A DNA stretch of 64,000 bases from Gracilaria gracilis (Eukaryota > Rhodophyta > Florideophyceae > Gracilariales > Gracilariaceae), in the NCBI GenBank assembly GCA_030374805.1, contig JARGSG010000095.1:217516-281515 (forward strand). Reading direction: 5' to 3'. A program made the translations under genes and the position numbers. The first letter of the stretch is position 1, and each line of letters starts with the position of its first letter. This document shows, piece after piece, positions 40,472 through 52,101 of the stretch. Below the pieces are notes generated by a model. That model did not search any database. It was not told the DNA's origin and worked only from the letters and a program-made list of their open reading frames with translations.

Positions 40472-41328
40472 ATGGAACACACGCCAGGAATCAAGACGCT
40501 TTCGATCTTTTTTGGCGTTTCGTGGAGTGTGTGTGCGATTTCATGGACGTTGCTAGACCGCAGCTATGAAAAAGAAATTAGGCCAGTTCATTTACTTTGG
40601 GCTTTATTGTTTCTTAAGACATATGGTACCGAATCCCTTGATAGCAGCCGAGCAGGGGTAGACGAAAAGACCTTTAGAAAGTGGACATGGACGGTTATTG
40701 ATGCACTAGCAGATTTGAATTTGGTTCGTTGTGCTTTTCACTTTGTTTGTATAAGACATGGTATTAACATAATATTCTCTAGATTGAGTGGAACTCGAGA
40801 CACAAGAACTCCAACAGAAGAAGTCGTTGTTTTCTGTCCGTTGACGGAACAGATTTTCGTATAAACGAACCAAGTCCATTTAGTTCAAGGTGGTACTCTC
40901 ATAAACTAAATGGACCTGGATTGCGATACGATCTGGGCATCAGTATTGTTACCGGAAGTATTCTGTGGGTCAATGGACCTTTTCCGTGCTGGTCTCATCC
41001 GGATCTGAAAATTTTCCAGGCGACTATGAAGAAATGTCTTGCGGAACAGGAGTTTGTTATTGCTGATGCTGGTTACAAGGATGTTTGCTGTCATCGTGAT
41101 GGCATGAATGAGAAAAGTACGCATTTCTACTCGGTAATTTGAGCAAGGCACGAATCCGCAAATAGGATGTTTAAGCAATTTGGGATTCTATCACAACGCT
41201 TTAGACATCATCGGTCCTTGCATTCATCTTGTTTTCATGCGATAGCCCATCTTACGCAACTAAGTTTTGAAAATGGGGAGCCTCTGTTCAAAATTTATGG
41301 TGCGGAAGTGAATGATCCTATTGTTTAA
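40472..41328 (+). pseudogene. DDE transposase relic (Harbinger-like, second family)
   Basis: From ATG 40472 the frame shows the family's N-terminal motif AGVDEKTFRKWTW. The sense frame shifts near 40820 into VDGTDFRINEPSPF (first Asp) and NGPFPC...PDLKIF (second Asp). A TGA at 41140-41142 (an expected Arg, so CGA to TGA) interrupts just before A-R-H-E, which carries the Glu, and the frame runs on to TAA at 41326-41328 with the usual NGEPLF tail. All three catalytic residues are present, but the gene is broken by one frameshift and one stop. It differs clearly from the intact transposase at 22737. Confidence 0.75.
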
Positions 41329-42192
41329 AGGGAAGATGCGGAACCATTTTATATACTGCTTTGGTTATGTTGCAGTGGTAGTACGATACTTTAATTTCTT
41401 CCTTACGTCACGTTGTGATTCACTGTAAACGGAAAAGTAGTTTTATTTGAGTTCATCAAATATGATTCTGTAGAATGCAATAGAACATACTTATACTGGA
41501 CTTTGCGCACACCGAACAAAGCTGGTAGTGTACCTTAATCCAACGCAATACTCAGTTTTGAATAACGAAAAAAGAAAGAGTTATGGAAGCAGGAAATCAC
41601 TAAACATAGTGCGTGATAGACATTTACAACTTTGAAAGACAGGGTCGCGTTTGAGTAATGAGTGTCGCGTTATCCTTGAAGTAGAATCCAAAAAGACTTT
41701 CGTACGGCTATAGTTAATGCTGGTGTATTTCATGCATAATGGGCATGTTCTCCCTTTATGCTTTTCCCGCAACTCCCGGCACGGCCGGGCGTGATCTCGC
41801 GTGCGAGTACTCGCCACGTGTATGTGCCGATTCGTCCGAGTGGCGCTGCCGCCGTGAGCCCGAGGGCGAGAGGGCGCCAACACGCCACGGTAAGCAGCGC
41901 GTTCCAACGCGCGTTTCGCACACGCGAGCCGCACCGCACGCCGGTCACGCCCACGCCACCGCCGTCCGCACGCAACCGCTGCTGACATCCTCACCGCGGC
42001 CGCGAGCTCAAGCCGCCCGGCGGCACTGGCCATAAAACGGAGCACCGCACGCGCGCTCACGGCCCACCCGCCGTATTTCGTCTTCGTTCTGCAAACGCTC
42101 CGCGCGCGCCGTTTGCATCCGATTCACCTTCATCCGCCAGTGCCGCCTCCCCCCGCTCTCGCGCGCATACACCGCCGCCGCGCACATCCGCC
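41329..42192. other. Intergenic region becoming GC-rich
   Basis: AT-rich until about 41.75 kb, then abruptly GC-rich toward the glutaminase gene. CATAAAA at 42031-42037 is a possible TATA box, about 155 bp before the ATG. The long reading frames here are GC artefacts. Confidence 0.5.
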
Positions 42193-43986
42193 ATGAGCCC
42201 CTCGTTCACGCCCGGCGCCGCCGAGCTCAGCTGCGACGCGGACGACCTCACGCACGGGCTGCGCGCCGCGGGCAGCGTCGCGCCCACGGCCGCCTCCGTG
42301 CGCGCCGCGCTGCAGCGCGCCGGGCTGCTCGACGGCGACGCGCGCCTGGCCGACGTGCACGCGCAGCTGCGCGCGTTGCCGCTGCAACAGCCGCTCAGCG
42401 AGCAGCAGCTGCTGCAGCTGGCGCGCCCCAACCTCACGCTGCTGCACCGCGTCGCCACGCGCGAGCTGGCCATCGCCGACTTCCCGGCCTTCTGCGCCAT
42501 GCTGCAGAATGTGTTCGACGAGGTGCAGGCGGACGTCAGCGGTCAGAACGCGCAGTACATCCCCGTGCTGCGCGACGCGCCTTCTGACCGCTTCGGCGTT
42601 GCCTTCTGCTCCGTCGACGGCCAGTTCTTCGAACTCGGCGATACCAGGCAAATGTTCTCCGTGCAGAGCACCAGCAAGCCCATCACCTTCGCGCTCGCGC
42701 TGCAGAAACTGGGCACACACGACACGCTGCGCTGGTGTGGCATCGAGCCCAGCGGACGCCCGTTCAACGACATGACACTGCTGCCGGATAGCCGTCCTTT
42801 CAACCCTATGGTCAACAGCGGCGCTATGATGACCGCCGCCGCGTTGGCGTCCGCGCACCCAGATCTGCTGGCGCGCGACTGCGACGACGCGCACGGCACA
42901 CGTGGGAAGGAGCTGTGCGAGGAAGTGCTGCTGCCGGTGTGGCGCCAGCTGTCGGGCGACTCACTTGTCGGAGACATCGGCTTCTCGAAGGAGACGTTCC
43001 TGTCAGAGCGCGACACGGCCGACTCCAACGTCGGCATCGCATACTCCATGAAGGCGCGCAAGGGACTGCCGCCGGACGTGCAGCCCACCACCATGATTGA
43101 CTTTTACCTGCGTGCTTGCTCCGTCACCGCCAACGCCGCCATGATGTCTATCGTGGCCGCCACGCTGGCCAACGCCGGCACCAACCCTATCTCGGGCCAA
43201 TTTGTGCTGGGCAGCGACGTGGTGAAGAAGACGCTGTCCGTGCTCAGCTTCTGCGGCTTTTACGACAACGCGGGCGAGTTCTTCTTCCACACGGGCATGC
43301 CCAGCAAGTCGGGCGTCAGCGGCGTGGTGTTCCTAGTGCTGCCCAACGTGGGCGGCTTCGCGTTCTTCTCGCCCCGCCTCGACCAGTATGGCAACTCGGT
43401 GCGCGGCGCCAAGTTCGCCAAGAAGCTCGTGGAGCTGTTCACCTTCCACTCGTTCGACAGCACGTCGTCCATGGCCAACGGCTGCAAGATGGACCCGCGC
43501 TTCAGTTGCGACTTCTCCAAGCAGCGCAGCATGGAGCGGCTGCGCTGGGCCGTGCGCGCGGGCGGGCAGCACGCGCGCCGCTTCGACGAGCTGCTGGTGG
43601 CGCTGTGCGTGCGCGTGGCCGCCATCGACGGCAGCATTGAGCGCACGGAGCTGCAGGAGCTGCAGAGGGTGTACCGTTCGGTGATGCGCTCGGAGCTGTC
43701 GGAGGAGCGCTTGCAGGCGGCGGTGGAGACGCGGCCGCGGCTGAGCGGCAAGGAGGCCATCGACGATGTGTTCAAGCTGGTGCGCGGCGATCACAAGTTT
43801 ATGAGCGACGTGGAGAAGGAGCTGCTGATCGAGGCGGCCGTGAAGATTAGTACGGCGGACGGCGTGGTGATGGCGCAGGAGCAGAAGGTGCTGGCGGTGG
43901 TGGCCGAGGCGCTGTTCGTCGACCCGGCGGTGCTCAACTTGCACATCAACTTTTGGCACCGAAAGCTCAAGGAGGGCGCCGCGTGA
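42193..43986 (+). CDS. Glutaminase with C-terminal TerB-like domain
   Basis: 597 residues from ATG 42193. Residues about 95-420 match the serine-dependent glutaminase family (glutamine to glutamate plus ammonia; beta-lactamase-like fold). The nucleophile is in QSTSKP (S-x-x-K) near 156; NPMVNSGAM near 208 and a Gly-rich SKSGVSGVVF segment near 372 are also family motifs. An N-terminal helical extension of about 95 residues precedes it, with no clear transit peptide. Residues about 450-590 form helices with two acidic repeats (AAIDGSIERTE, STADGVVMAQE), typical of TerB/DjlA-like domains. The coding region is very GC-rich against AT-rich flanks, and no intron is present. The glutaminase assignment is firm; the role of the TerB part is unknown. 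Confidence 0.9.
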   Translation: MSPSFTPGAAELSCDADDLTHGLRAAGSVAPTAASVRAALQRAGLLDGDARLADVHAQLRALPLQQPLSEQQLLQLARPNLTLLHRVATRELAIADFPAFCAMLQNVFDEVQADVSGQNAQYIPVLRDAPSDRFGVAFCSVDGQFFELGDTRQMFSVQSTSKPITFALALQKLGTHDTLRWCGIEPSGRPFNDMTLLPDSRPFNPMVNSGAMMTAAALASAHPDLLARDCDDAHGTRGKELCEEVLLPVWRQLSGDSLVGDIGFSKETFLSERDTADSNVGIAYSMKARKGLPPDVQPTTMIDFYLRACSVTANAAMMSIVAATLANAGTNPISGQFVLGSDVVKKTLSVLSFCGFYDNAGEFFFHTGMPSKSGVSGVVFLVLPNVGGFAFFSPRLDQYGNSVRGAKFAKKLVELFTFHSFDSTSSMANGCKMDPRFSCDFSKQRSMERLRWAVRAGGQHARRFDELLVALCVRVAAIDGSIERTELQELQRVYRSVMRSELSEERLQAAVETRPRLSGKEAIDDVFKLVRGDHKFMSDVEKELLIEAAVKISTADGVVMAQEQKVLAVVAEALFVDPAVLNLHINFWHRKLKEGAA

Positions 43987-45089
43987 ATTGCATAGTAACA
44001 TGACAACTAACGTCTTGCAGAATGAATCCACCTGCGCTTCGCCAAAGAAGAGAATGTCAATGACATCAACCTCCTTTCTCGCCTTTGCAGACCCTTTCAA
44101 ACTTTTGTTTCCAGTACGACTTCGAGCAGCTTCAAGCGCTGTGCTATACCATATGGTCCCTTCGTTTCGTTGTCTGGCCCAGGGTGATCACATATATCTA
44201 CCCACTACGAGAACACGATCAGTTACGAATACGGGCCACATAATCACATTTGGCTCCGATACCGATGTTTATTTCGGATACACGCACTTTTGTTCGTCGT
44301 TTCGCTTCCCGTTGTACTCATGCAACATTTTCATTTCGGTACTAATGAATTGCTCATATTTGGCAGTTGTTGCGTCTAGTAAACGTCCCCCGTTGTACAA
44401 TTTCTCTGTAAAGCGCTTTCGAGGGTCCCTTCTTCTTTCATGCGTCCTATAGTGTTTGTTTCCATTACTCGGCCTTCTTTCAATCACAAATTTTGCGGTC
44501 TTAGTGTCGCATAAAAGAGCACTTGTGTGGGTGCCTCGGATCATCATCTCCGCCCACAACCATATTCATCTCTCCGTTCTTTGCATGAAGGCAAATACGG
44601 CTTTCCTTCCTCCATCGCTCAGTTTGTGCGGTTTCACGTTTGTGTAATAGAGTGGCACCCGTCCAGCTAGTGGACATGAAACCACGCACCCGTTAATGCT
44701 TGATGAAGCAATGGTGCTCAAGGAAGTTAATAGACAAGCCTGTCGAGGCATAGCCAGTCATCGGCAGTGTCACTGCAGCTCTGAACTGTCCATCATTCGG
44801 TAAACATGTTGTACCAACCTCCCTCGCCTTCATTCTCTTACAGTTTGTTTGTCGCTGTAAACCCAACATTATCGAGGGAGACTACCGGCCATATTGATGA
44901 AGCCAAGCTGAATAAATTATATGTTTGTATCCGATGGTCCGTCAGTGTTCGAACACCGCGCGCAAGCGGTTGAGAGAGGAGACAGACGCAGGCAAGAGAT
45001 CGGGTACCAGTGAAGTCCGCGGTGGATGCGGATTGCTCCCACACCTCCTGTGGAGATACTAGAGTTCTTTATAAGTAGACGTTCTCAAT

Positions 45090-45116
45090 CTGCCACCTAC
45101 GACTCGTAGGTGGCAG
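45090..45116. repeat. Perfect 13-bp-arm palindrome
   Basis: Arms CTGCCACCTACGA and TCGTAGGTGGCAG around a single base. Confidence 0.8.
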
Positions 45117-46092
45117 CGCATTCGATTCAAACTTGAATCCGCGTGGGTTGCTTGCTGCAATTTGCATCTGGCAGCCCAGCCTTTTGCCGTGTAACTGCTG
45201 GTCTAGATCGCCTTGTCTGCAAGGGGGATCAACAGTTTGTATCGGAAAAACAATGGCAAGTGGAAAGATTGTCATCGCGAAGTACTCAGCGATCGTGCAC
45301 AAACGAAACAGTTTTGAAGGGAGCTTGAAATAGAATTTGTAACAAACCGAGCTCCATGTTCTCGAGAGTGACTTGTAAATACGACTTCAGGGTTAACCAG
45401 ACCTTGATAGTTTTGGTTCCCATCTCACTTTACTTATATAATAGATCTACTAAGTCTTGTAGGGAGTAGAAGTGCTGTAGATCACAACAGATAGAGCGTC
45501 GTGTAAACTAGTCTCACATATGTAAATCTATTTAAAGCATATAACGATATTACCTTTCCAGACGCAAACGCACAATCATATCCAGATTTGTCCTTGTAGA
45601 TTATTCGACGCAATTGTATGCGCTGTATGGCAAGTCATCCTCAAACGCAGAGCACCACACTGCCAACATGTTATTCTTTCTATTCTAAGTGAGTGTACCT
45701 TCGCATTCGCTGCACTTGTAATTTCGCCGCCGACAACTACATGTGCCGCTAAAATGGACACCACAAACCCAAGCCAAGCACAGTATCCAGAAAGCATTTC
45801 CTGAAAGTACTTTTTGTAAACGCTTTCTCCACCTCGCCCATACCATCCCTGGAATGAACACGATGTTGCTGGTAGAACTGTGGGTGCTTTTTTGCGAAAC
45901 CAATCCCCATACATGTATATATGTTATCCAGGTGGATATCGTGTAAGTAAATACGCAAATATGGAGTTTTCTACCTTTTCAGGTCATGGAATGAAAAAAG
46001 AGTGTTTTATTGTTCATGTTTTCCTCGCTAAGATCTTTACTGTGTTGGAGTCGGGGTGGTGATGCAGTAAACACCGCAAACACTGATTGGGA

Positions 46093-46192
46093 GGCAGAAC
46101 CTTCCGCTCGCAGGTAGGTCCAAAAGATCGTCTTGTACCCCGAGTAGGCAAAACCTTCCGCTCGCAGGTAGATCAAGAAGACGTCCTGTACC
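46093..46192. repeat. Tandem duplication of about 47 bp
   Basis: 46093-46139 and 46147-46192 share GGCA-AACCTTCCGCTCGCAGGTAG and a following CGTC-TGTACC, with a few differences. Confidence 0.75.
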
Positions 46193-46769
46193 AGGGTTGG
46201 GTGGGTGGGTTTCGAAACGGAAACAAAGGTCAAGCGCGGTGATCTTCGCTGAGGATCTATGAAGATCGTTTCCTACAGTTGGATCGGCGCTTTCCGCCGG
46301 CGCAAGCGCACAATACGATCCAAGTGTTCACCGCGGCAAAACCTTCAAATAAATCAGATTCTTCGTTTCCTTGAAAACCCATTCCTGCATTATTGTAACC
46401 TTGTTGTAAAATATGTTGATTTGTCTGTTTTCCTAATGATTGGCGAATTGCTCACTTTGAACGAGATGTAGAAGACAAGCATAAACGACTCCGTAATATG
46501 TATCGTTGGTAGATATACCTTCCCAGGGCGGGGATTGTGGTGCGCTCTTTCCTTCAACAGCAGGAAGCATGAAGCAAAAAACTTTATTTTAAAAACAATT
46601 ATAGCCCAATGAGGGCTCTTGTGATGTCTGAGAACGTAGGAGACTACGAGTTACTCGCGACGACGGCGGCCGTTCGTATTTTGAACCTTCCACACACCAC
46701 AATTCGGGGGAAACGGGCGTAATGTGGTGCATTGCCCTATTCCGCCATTGTACTTCACAATCACCGCCC

Positions 46770-47922
46770 CTAACCTTTTAAACCCGATGGATCCTTGACA
46801 ACATTACTAAGGGCGACGTTACAAAGCTGTAACAAGTTCTTGGTCGCGTTCTTATCGTCTTCATCGCGTTGTGAGTCCGCAAGCTTATCCACCGTCTTGC
46901 GTACCTTCACTTTGTTTTCATTCTTTCGGACTTGATGACCATCCAACATTCCATGAGATACACTGAAGTTCTCCTTTTCACCATTCACGATCACACCATC
47001 CTCTACGAGCTCCACCATTTTGGTTTTCGATTCAATGGTGTTTCTATTCGTTTCAACTGTCGATAACCGTAACACGGAATTGGATGCTCCCATAGTATTT
47101 ACAACAGGTTCGGTAACCGCTTTGTCACCCTTTCCCGTCTTCGTCTCTCTGAAGTTTCTTTCATTCAGAGAATTCAGGTCATTCTTTTTCTTCCCATTGT
47201 CAGCCGCGCGTTTCTGCGACTTTATTGCTCGCTCTCCCTTCACTCGGTCTCGCTCTTCCGCCGTCTTACGTTTTTTCTCAGCCATGTCCCGTTTCTTTTG
47301 TTCCCTCTCCTCCGCCGCCTTTTGCTTGCAAAGAGCTCTCTCTTCCTTCTGTTTCACTTTTCGCTCCTTCTCGTTTTCATCAGCCTCCTGCGCTTCTCTG
47401 CGCTTGCGAATAAACTCACCGTGGGTAACCTAAACCGCCGGAGCACCCGGGCACAAAGTGGTACAATCGTAGAAGTCAGCAGGATGCTTCCGGATCTTCA
47501 CCATTTTGGTTGTGCGCTTTTCAAGGATGTAATTCACCCGGCTATTCCCGGTGGTAATAATGTTCTCCAGTCGATCCATCTTGAACGTTATGTCCCCCCG
47601 TCGGTGTACTACTCGTAACATCTCTTTCCATTGATTTTGTAGCTCGATACGGACGGAGCGACGTTCAGCCTCAGTTTCAAAATTACTGACCCCCGTCCAT
47701 TTCTCCTCAGCCCATTTTAGAAAGCGGTAATCCATTGTCCCGAGCCCCACAGCCTCGAAAACTTTAGTCACCACTTCGGGGGTGAGGGCTTTAAAACCGA
47801 TAACTCCAAGCTTCAGCTTGGCTCCCATATCGCCGAAATCGAGGAAGGAAAGCTTGCCCAGAAAGTTGAAGGTTTTTCGCATGGTGGACTTGAACTGCTT
47901 GTTAATAGACTGGTCGTACGCT
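46770..47922 (-). pseudogene. Coiled-coil gene cut by element D and by a nonsense codon
   Basis: One minus-strand frame runs from the LTR edge at 47922 down to a stop at 46770, broken by a single TAG at 47430-47432. The N-terminal part (about 160 residues left) is globular and unrecognised. After the TAG comes a long Lys/Glu/Arg coiled coil (about 46900-47400), then an Asn/Asp/Lys-rich tail. The original 5' end is missing because the LTR of D is inserted there. Product unknown; it may be a host or an old transposon protein. Confidence 0.6.
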
Positions 47923-48214
47923 TGTCGTGCTGAAGATAGACAGACAGGCATACAGTAGAGACAGTTGCGTCCTTGAAGCCGCACGCTGCGGGTGATTAGG
48001 TTTGAAACACCCACACAAACGCACGAGACAGTACGCAGGGCTTGAAGTAGGTATTAGTTTCGCTATAGAAGGCGACGTATAACGAACGAAATACGTCTTC
48101 CGGAAGAGTCCACATGGCTCCTTAAAAGCCCTGAGGACAAATCAGTGAACTAGAGATGACTCTGGGCAGGCGTCTGATTGAACATCTTCCTCCATCCTCC
48201 CATGCCTCTAGGCA
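47923..48214 (+). repeat. 5' LTR of element D
   Basis: About 292 bp starting TGTCGTGCTG and ending near GGCA. Shares with the solo LTRs the start, the CAGAGACAGTTGCG-like block, the CTCCTTAAAAGCCC-like block and the GGCAGGCGT block, with more divergence. The 3' end is approximate. Confidence 0.75.
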
Positions 48215-48420
48215 CCAAATTTTTTTCAATCGACCACACAACTTTGTTTCGACTCTCTTACGGCATGGGCGATGCCACCGTTTTGGCCGCGTTGCTAAGG
48301 CGCCAGAAGACCGAGATGAAGAGTTTATCTGCCTCGTTCCTAAAGGCAGAGGAAGATTTCTACGAGCTAGCTACGGTAAATTGAGACGAACTGGACAGCG
48401 ATAGACGGAGGGAGTTTGAC

Positions 48421-49629
48421 ATGCGCCTCAAAGCCGTGGAGCAGAAGCGAGAGAGCATTATGAAGCAAATCGAGGTGGCAAAGAAGCGAAATCAAACGAA
48501 ATTGTCAATAATGTCGCCCTCAGCAGCTAACATTGATGCGGAACATTCCGCTGGGTTCAATCGCCCGGCGAGGTATCGAATACCTCCTTTGCCCTCGTTC
48601 AGGGGCAGTGACCCCTCGGCGATCAAGGATCCGTTCGAGTTCCTTGGGAAGGTCAAGGCCTTGCTCACTGCGCACGAAGTGCCACAAGACCGTTGGCTAC
48701 CGGCGTTGTTGACTACGCTGAGTGGGTTTGACAGACAATGGGCTGAACCGAATCTAACCGGATCCGATTGAAGGGATCTGCACGACAAGTTTCTCCACCA
48801 TTTTGAGTCGCCCGCAATCAGAGACAAGCTCATTCGCGATCTTATGACAATCTCCCAGAGGTCATCGGAGTCTGTACAGGAGTACAGCGATAGGTTTACG
48901 AGTCTTATGTCACGCACCACGCGCCGGGATGACGACGAGACACTAGTGGCCGTGTACATCCAAGGGCTGGATGGTAAGCTACAGGACTTACTACACGTAG
49001 CTCGCGCAGCTACGTTCAACATCTGGAGGCGTACCAATCCGGGCAGGCCTCCTGTTTCGATATCTGACGAAATATCGAACGCAATCACACTGGATTCGTC
49101 CCGCTCGTCGCGTCAGAAGGCCGACCAGGGCTCTTCGTCTGTGAAATCTGAACAACAGAAGAGCGCGAGCGGGAGGAAACGTCCTGTTGGTCGCAACCCA
49201 TCCAGTAGCCACGAACCTGACCAGGCTCAATTGAAGACAAAGGAGTCGTCGCAAGAGAAGGAGAAGCTCGATTCAGTTACCAGACAGCAACTCTGGAAGG
49301 AACGGAAGTGCTTTTCGTGAAGAAAGCCCTGGAAACGGGGGCAAAAATGCACAGATCATGAAGAAAAAGAGCCTCAAGCGGCAAACCTGCAAGTGGCAAC
49401 AGCTCCGGAATCTATTTACGAAATGGAACCCACGCAGAGCCCTTTCTGCACAGATGCTGAACTTTGAGCTCTTTTAGGGTATGAAGACCACGACTCCGAA
49501 GCACAACTCGTGGATGGCATCATGGAAGCTGAGAAGATGAGAGAGCCGTCTCTCAGCGCGCTGAGTGCAGCTTCTGATGATGCAACAGAGCTTCTTTACA
49601 CTCCAGTCCAAATCAATGGCATCACCGGA
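48421..49629 (+). pseudogene. gag: Gag of element D
   Basis: From ATG 48421 in a single frame: a coiled-coil start, then a capsid-like retrotransposon gag domain (around SVQEYSDRF and YIQGLDGKLQ). A Lys/Ser-rich tail and a zinc-knuckle-like CFS-stop-RKPW...C...H follow, in which TGA at 49318-49320 replaces the expected second Cys. Other stops in the same frame: TGA 48769-48771, TGA 49465-49467 and TGA 49630-49632, which joins into pol. Gag and pol share one frame, so the element probably made a single polyprotein. Confidence 0.75.
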
Positions 49630-49635
49630 TGAACC

Positions 49636-52014
49636 ATGGTAGATTCTGGGGCTACATCTACTTTCATATCCAGCGAATTCGCAGAGAAGCATCGAATTCC
49701 GATACAGAGCGTGTCTGGGAGCATCCGGGATGGACGTGGCGAGGTCATGGCTGAACGTAAGGGTATTACTGAGATCACGGTTGGGAACGGGGCTCGTACA
49801 GCGCACCTAATGGCAGAAGTCATGCAAATGCCGCTACAACGAGACATGGTAATTGGCTTACCCCACTTCCCAGCGTTCGGGTACTCTATCGATAGCATAC
49901 CTCAAGCAACCATCTTGTCAGTTGACGCTGTACAGCCTACACCAGACCCACTTCCGGAAGAGTCAGACAACACTCCGGAGAACCTCTGCACTGCCGCGGA
50001 TATATCTCAAGAATTGGGTGAAGCCTTGAATCGCAATCGGAATATCCCTCTATCCGCCAGGTGCACTCATCTCTTGGCAGTACTGAAGGTGAAGCCTTCA
50101 ACGACCGCTCCTATCTGGAGTCGGGTGAATTTCGTGTCTCGGCGGGACGAAGGCTGTGTCAACGTCGAGATAAGTCGGTGGCTTTTTTCCAAGGTCATCG
50201 AACTGGCTCCCTCGGACTATGCAAATTCTTTTCCCATCTTGAGCGTCCCGAAGAAGGATGGGAATGGCAACCTCGTATATGTTCGTCCATGTGTTGACCT
50301 ACGTCGTCTCAACGCACTGTTGCCGGACTCAGACTACCCCCTTCCCCGCGTACAAGATATATTAGACGCAGTAGGTTCTGTGTCTGGGCCAGAAGCTGTA
50401 TTCACAACACTGGATATCAGAGATGGGTATTTCAGATTCCCCATCCCCGAAGAAGACCGAAACCGGGTGGCGTTCCGCTGGAAGGGGACGCACTACCACA
50501 TGTGTGCTGCACCTTTTGGCATTAAGACAATGTCTGCCAAGTTCCAACAGCTGATGGATAAGATACCCGGTGATCTTCCATACGTTGCCGTCTACATTGA
50601 TGATATTATCATCTTCTCAGAAAACATGGCTGAGCATGCAGAGCACGTACGGAACGTCATTGAGAGGTTGACCAAATGGAAGATACCCATCAGGATAGAC
50701 AAGTGTCGGTTTTGTAGAAAGGAAGTGCATCTACTGGGCTTTGTTTTAACTGGTGAAGGAATTTGCAAGGATCCTTCGAAGGTAGAGGCGATTGCGAGGT
50801 GGGAGAGGCCAATGACTACTAAGCAGCTGCTCAGCTTCTTAGGGGCGGCCAATTACTACCGTCAATTTATTCCCCGGTTCTCGCATATCTAAAAGCCGCT
50901 TGACATCACTCGGAAAGCCAAGGCACAACTGCAGTGGACCGATGAAATGGAAGAAGCTTTCAGAGCTATCCGGTCCAAAATGGCCGAGAACATGACCTTG
51001 GCATACCCTGCGGATGACAAGGAGTTCCTGGTGGGCACGGATGCATCGAATTATGGCCTCGGTGCCCGGATCGGACAGCGTCAGGATGATGGTACCATCC
51101 GCTTCTTTGCTTTTGCCTCACGATCATTGTCAGCATCGGAGAGAAACTATGGGGCGACGAAGAAGGAATTATTGGCTATCGTCTGGGCTCTGGGGATGTT
51201 TAAGTGCTACCTATCCAGAAAACAGTTTGTACTGTATACCGACCATAGGGCGCTGACATTCCTTCACACACAACGGGATGTCAACCCCATGATTTCCCAA
51301 GGGTTTGACCGGATCATTCAGTACAATTTCCGGATCGTGCACCTTCCGGGGCCTCACAAATACGTCGCTGATGCGCTCAGCCGAAAGATGTCTATTGTGA
51401 CCTTCGCCAGTGTTACTGTGTCTCAGCTCGTTCGAGATAAGAGTGCCTCTCAATCCGATGGTGACCGACAGTCACTCGTGAAGCGTGCCCATGCATTCGG
51501 GCATTTTGGAGAACTGGAGGTTTTTAACAAGCTTTGGCACGACGGCTATTGGTGGAACGGGATCAGAGAAGACATTAGGAGAGAGACTGGATCGTGCTAC
51601 CTTTGTCTTCGGTACAACATCCTGAAGAGAGGATTCCATCCTCTCAAGTCGATTGTAGCAGAACTTCCGTGGTATCATATTGCTGTTGATCTCATTACCT
51701 CTCTACCAGTTCCCGATAGCGGTCACAACACCTTATTAACCGTCGTCTGCATGATGACTAAGTTCGCTATTCTACAGCCCCTGAAGAGCAAGGAAATAGA
51801 ACAAGTTGCTGGCGCATTGTGGGAAGTTATGTTCATCTTTGGAACGCCAAAGATCATCCAGTCCGACAACGGTTCGGAATTCGTGAATGAACTCGTTAAG
51901 GAACTGGTGCAGATCAACGGCATCAACCATCGCACTATTTCTCAATACAACCCCCGCGCAAACGGCGCATTTGAAAGGGTTAATGGTACAGTGGAGACGA
52001 TGCTTTGTCGTACA
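49636..52014 (+). pseudogene. pol: Pol of element D (protease, RT, RNase H, partial integrase)
   Basis: Protease D-S-G-A-T at the start (49636-). RT with CVDLRRLNALLPDSDYPLPR, the YIDD active site near 50600 and the FLGAANYYRQF connection. A TAA at 50890-50892 interrupts; RNase H follows (GTDASNYGLG, ATKKELLAIVW, YTDHRAL), then the integrase zinc finger and DDE core (VDLIT, SDNGSEF, NGAFERVN). Integrase is cut off just after the catalytic Glu region, where element B begins. No chromodomain remains. It is a different gypsy lineage from A, B and C. Confidence 0.85.
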
Positions 52015-52101
52015 AATACCGATACGGTGTGGGGTCCGCCTGGTAGAAAGAGTGCGCGAGGGCTCAACCTAAAGGGGAAAAACACACAACCAATATGGTA
52101 G

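Larger units (their letters stand above)
43987..46769. other. Long gene-poor stretch with a perfect palindrome and a short tandem repeat
   Basis: 2.8 kb without a supported gene. Contains the palindrome at 45090-45116 and the duplication at 46093-46192. Confidence 0.5.
47923..52014 (+). mobile_element. Ty3/gypsy element D, 3'-truncated
   Basis: Begins with an LTR (47923-48214) related to the two solo LTRs, followed by gag and pol in one plus-strand frame. It ends inside integrase at about 52014, where element B starts. Many in-frame stops show that it is old. No CCG-N2-CGG or ACC-N5-GGT enrichment is evident in it. Confidence 0.8.

Noticed and set aside
41581..42060. 159-codon minus-strand frame before glutaminase
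   Set aside because: Arises from the GC-rich upstream island; Arg/Ala-rich, no start context, no family.
42130..44100. Long minus-strand and alternative plus-strand frames over the glutaminase gene
   Set aside because: GC-rich shadows of a well-supported gene; Arg/Ala/His-rich with no family.
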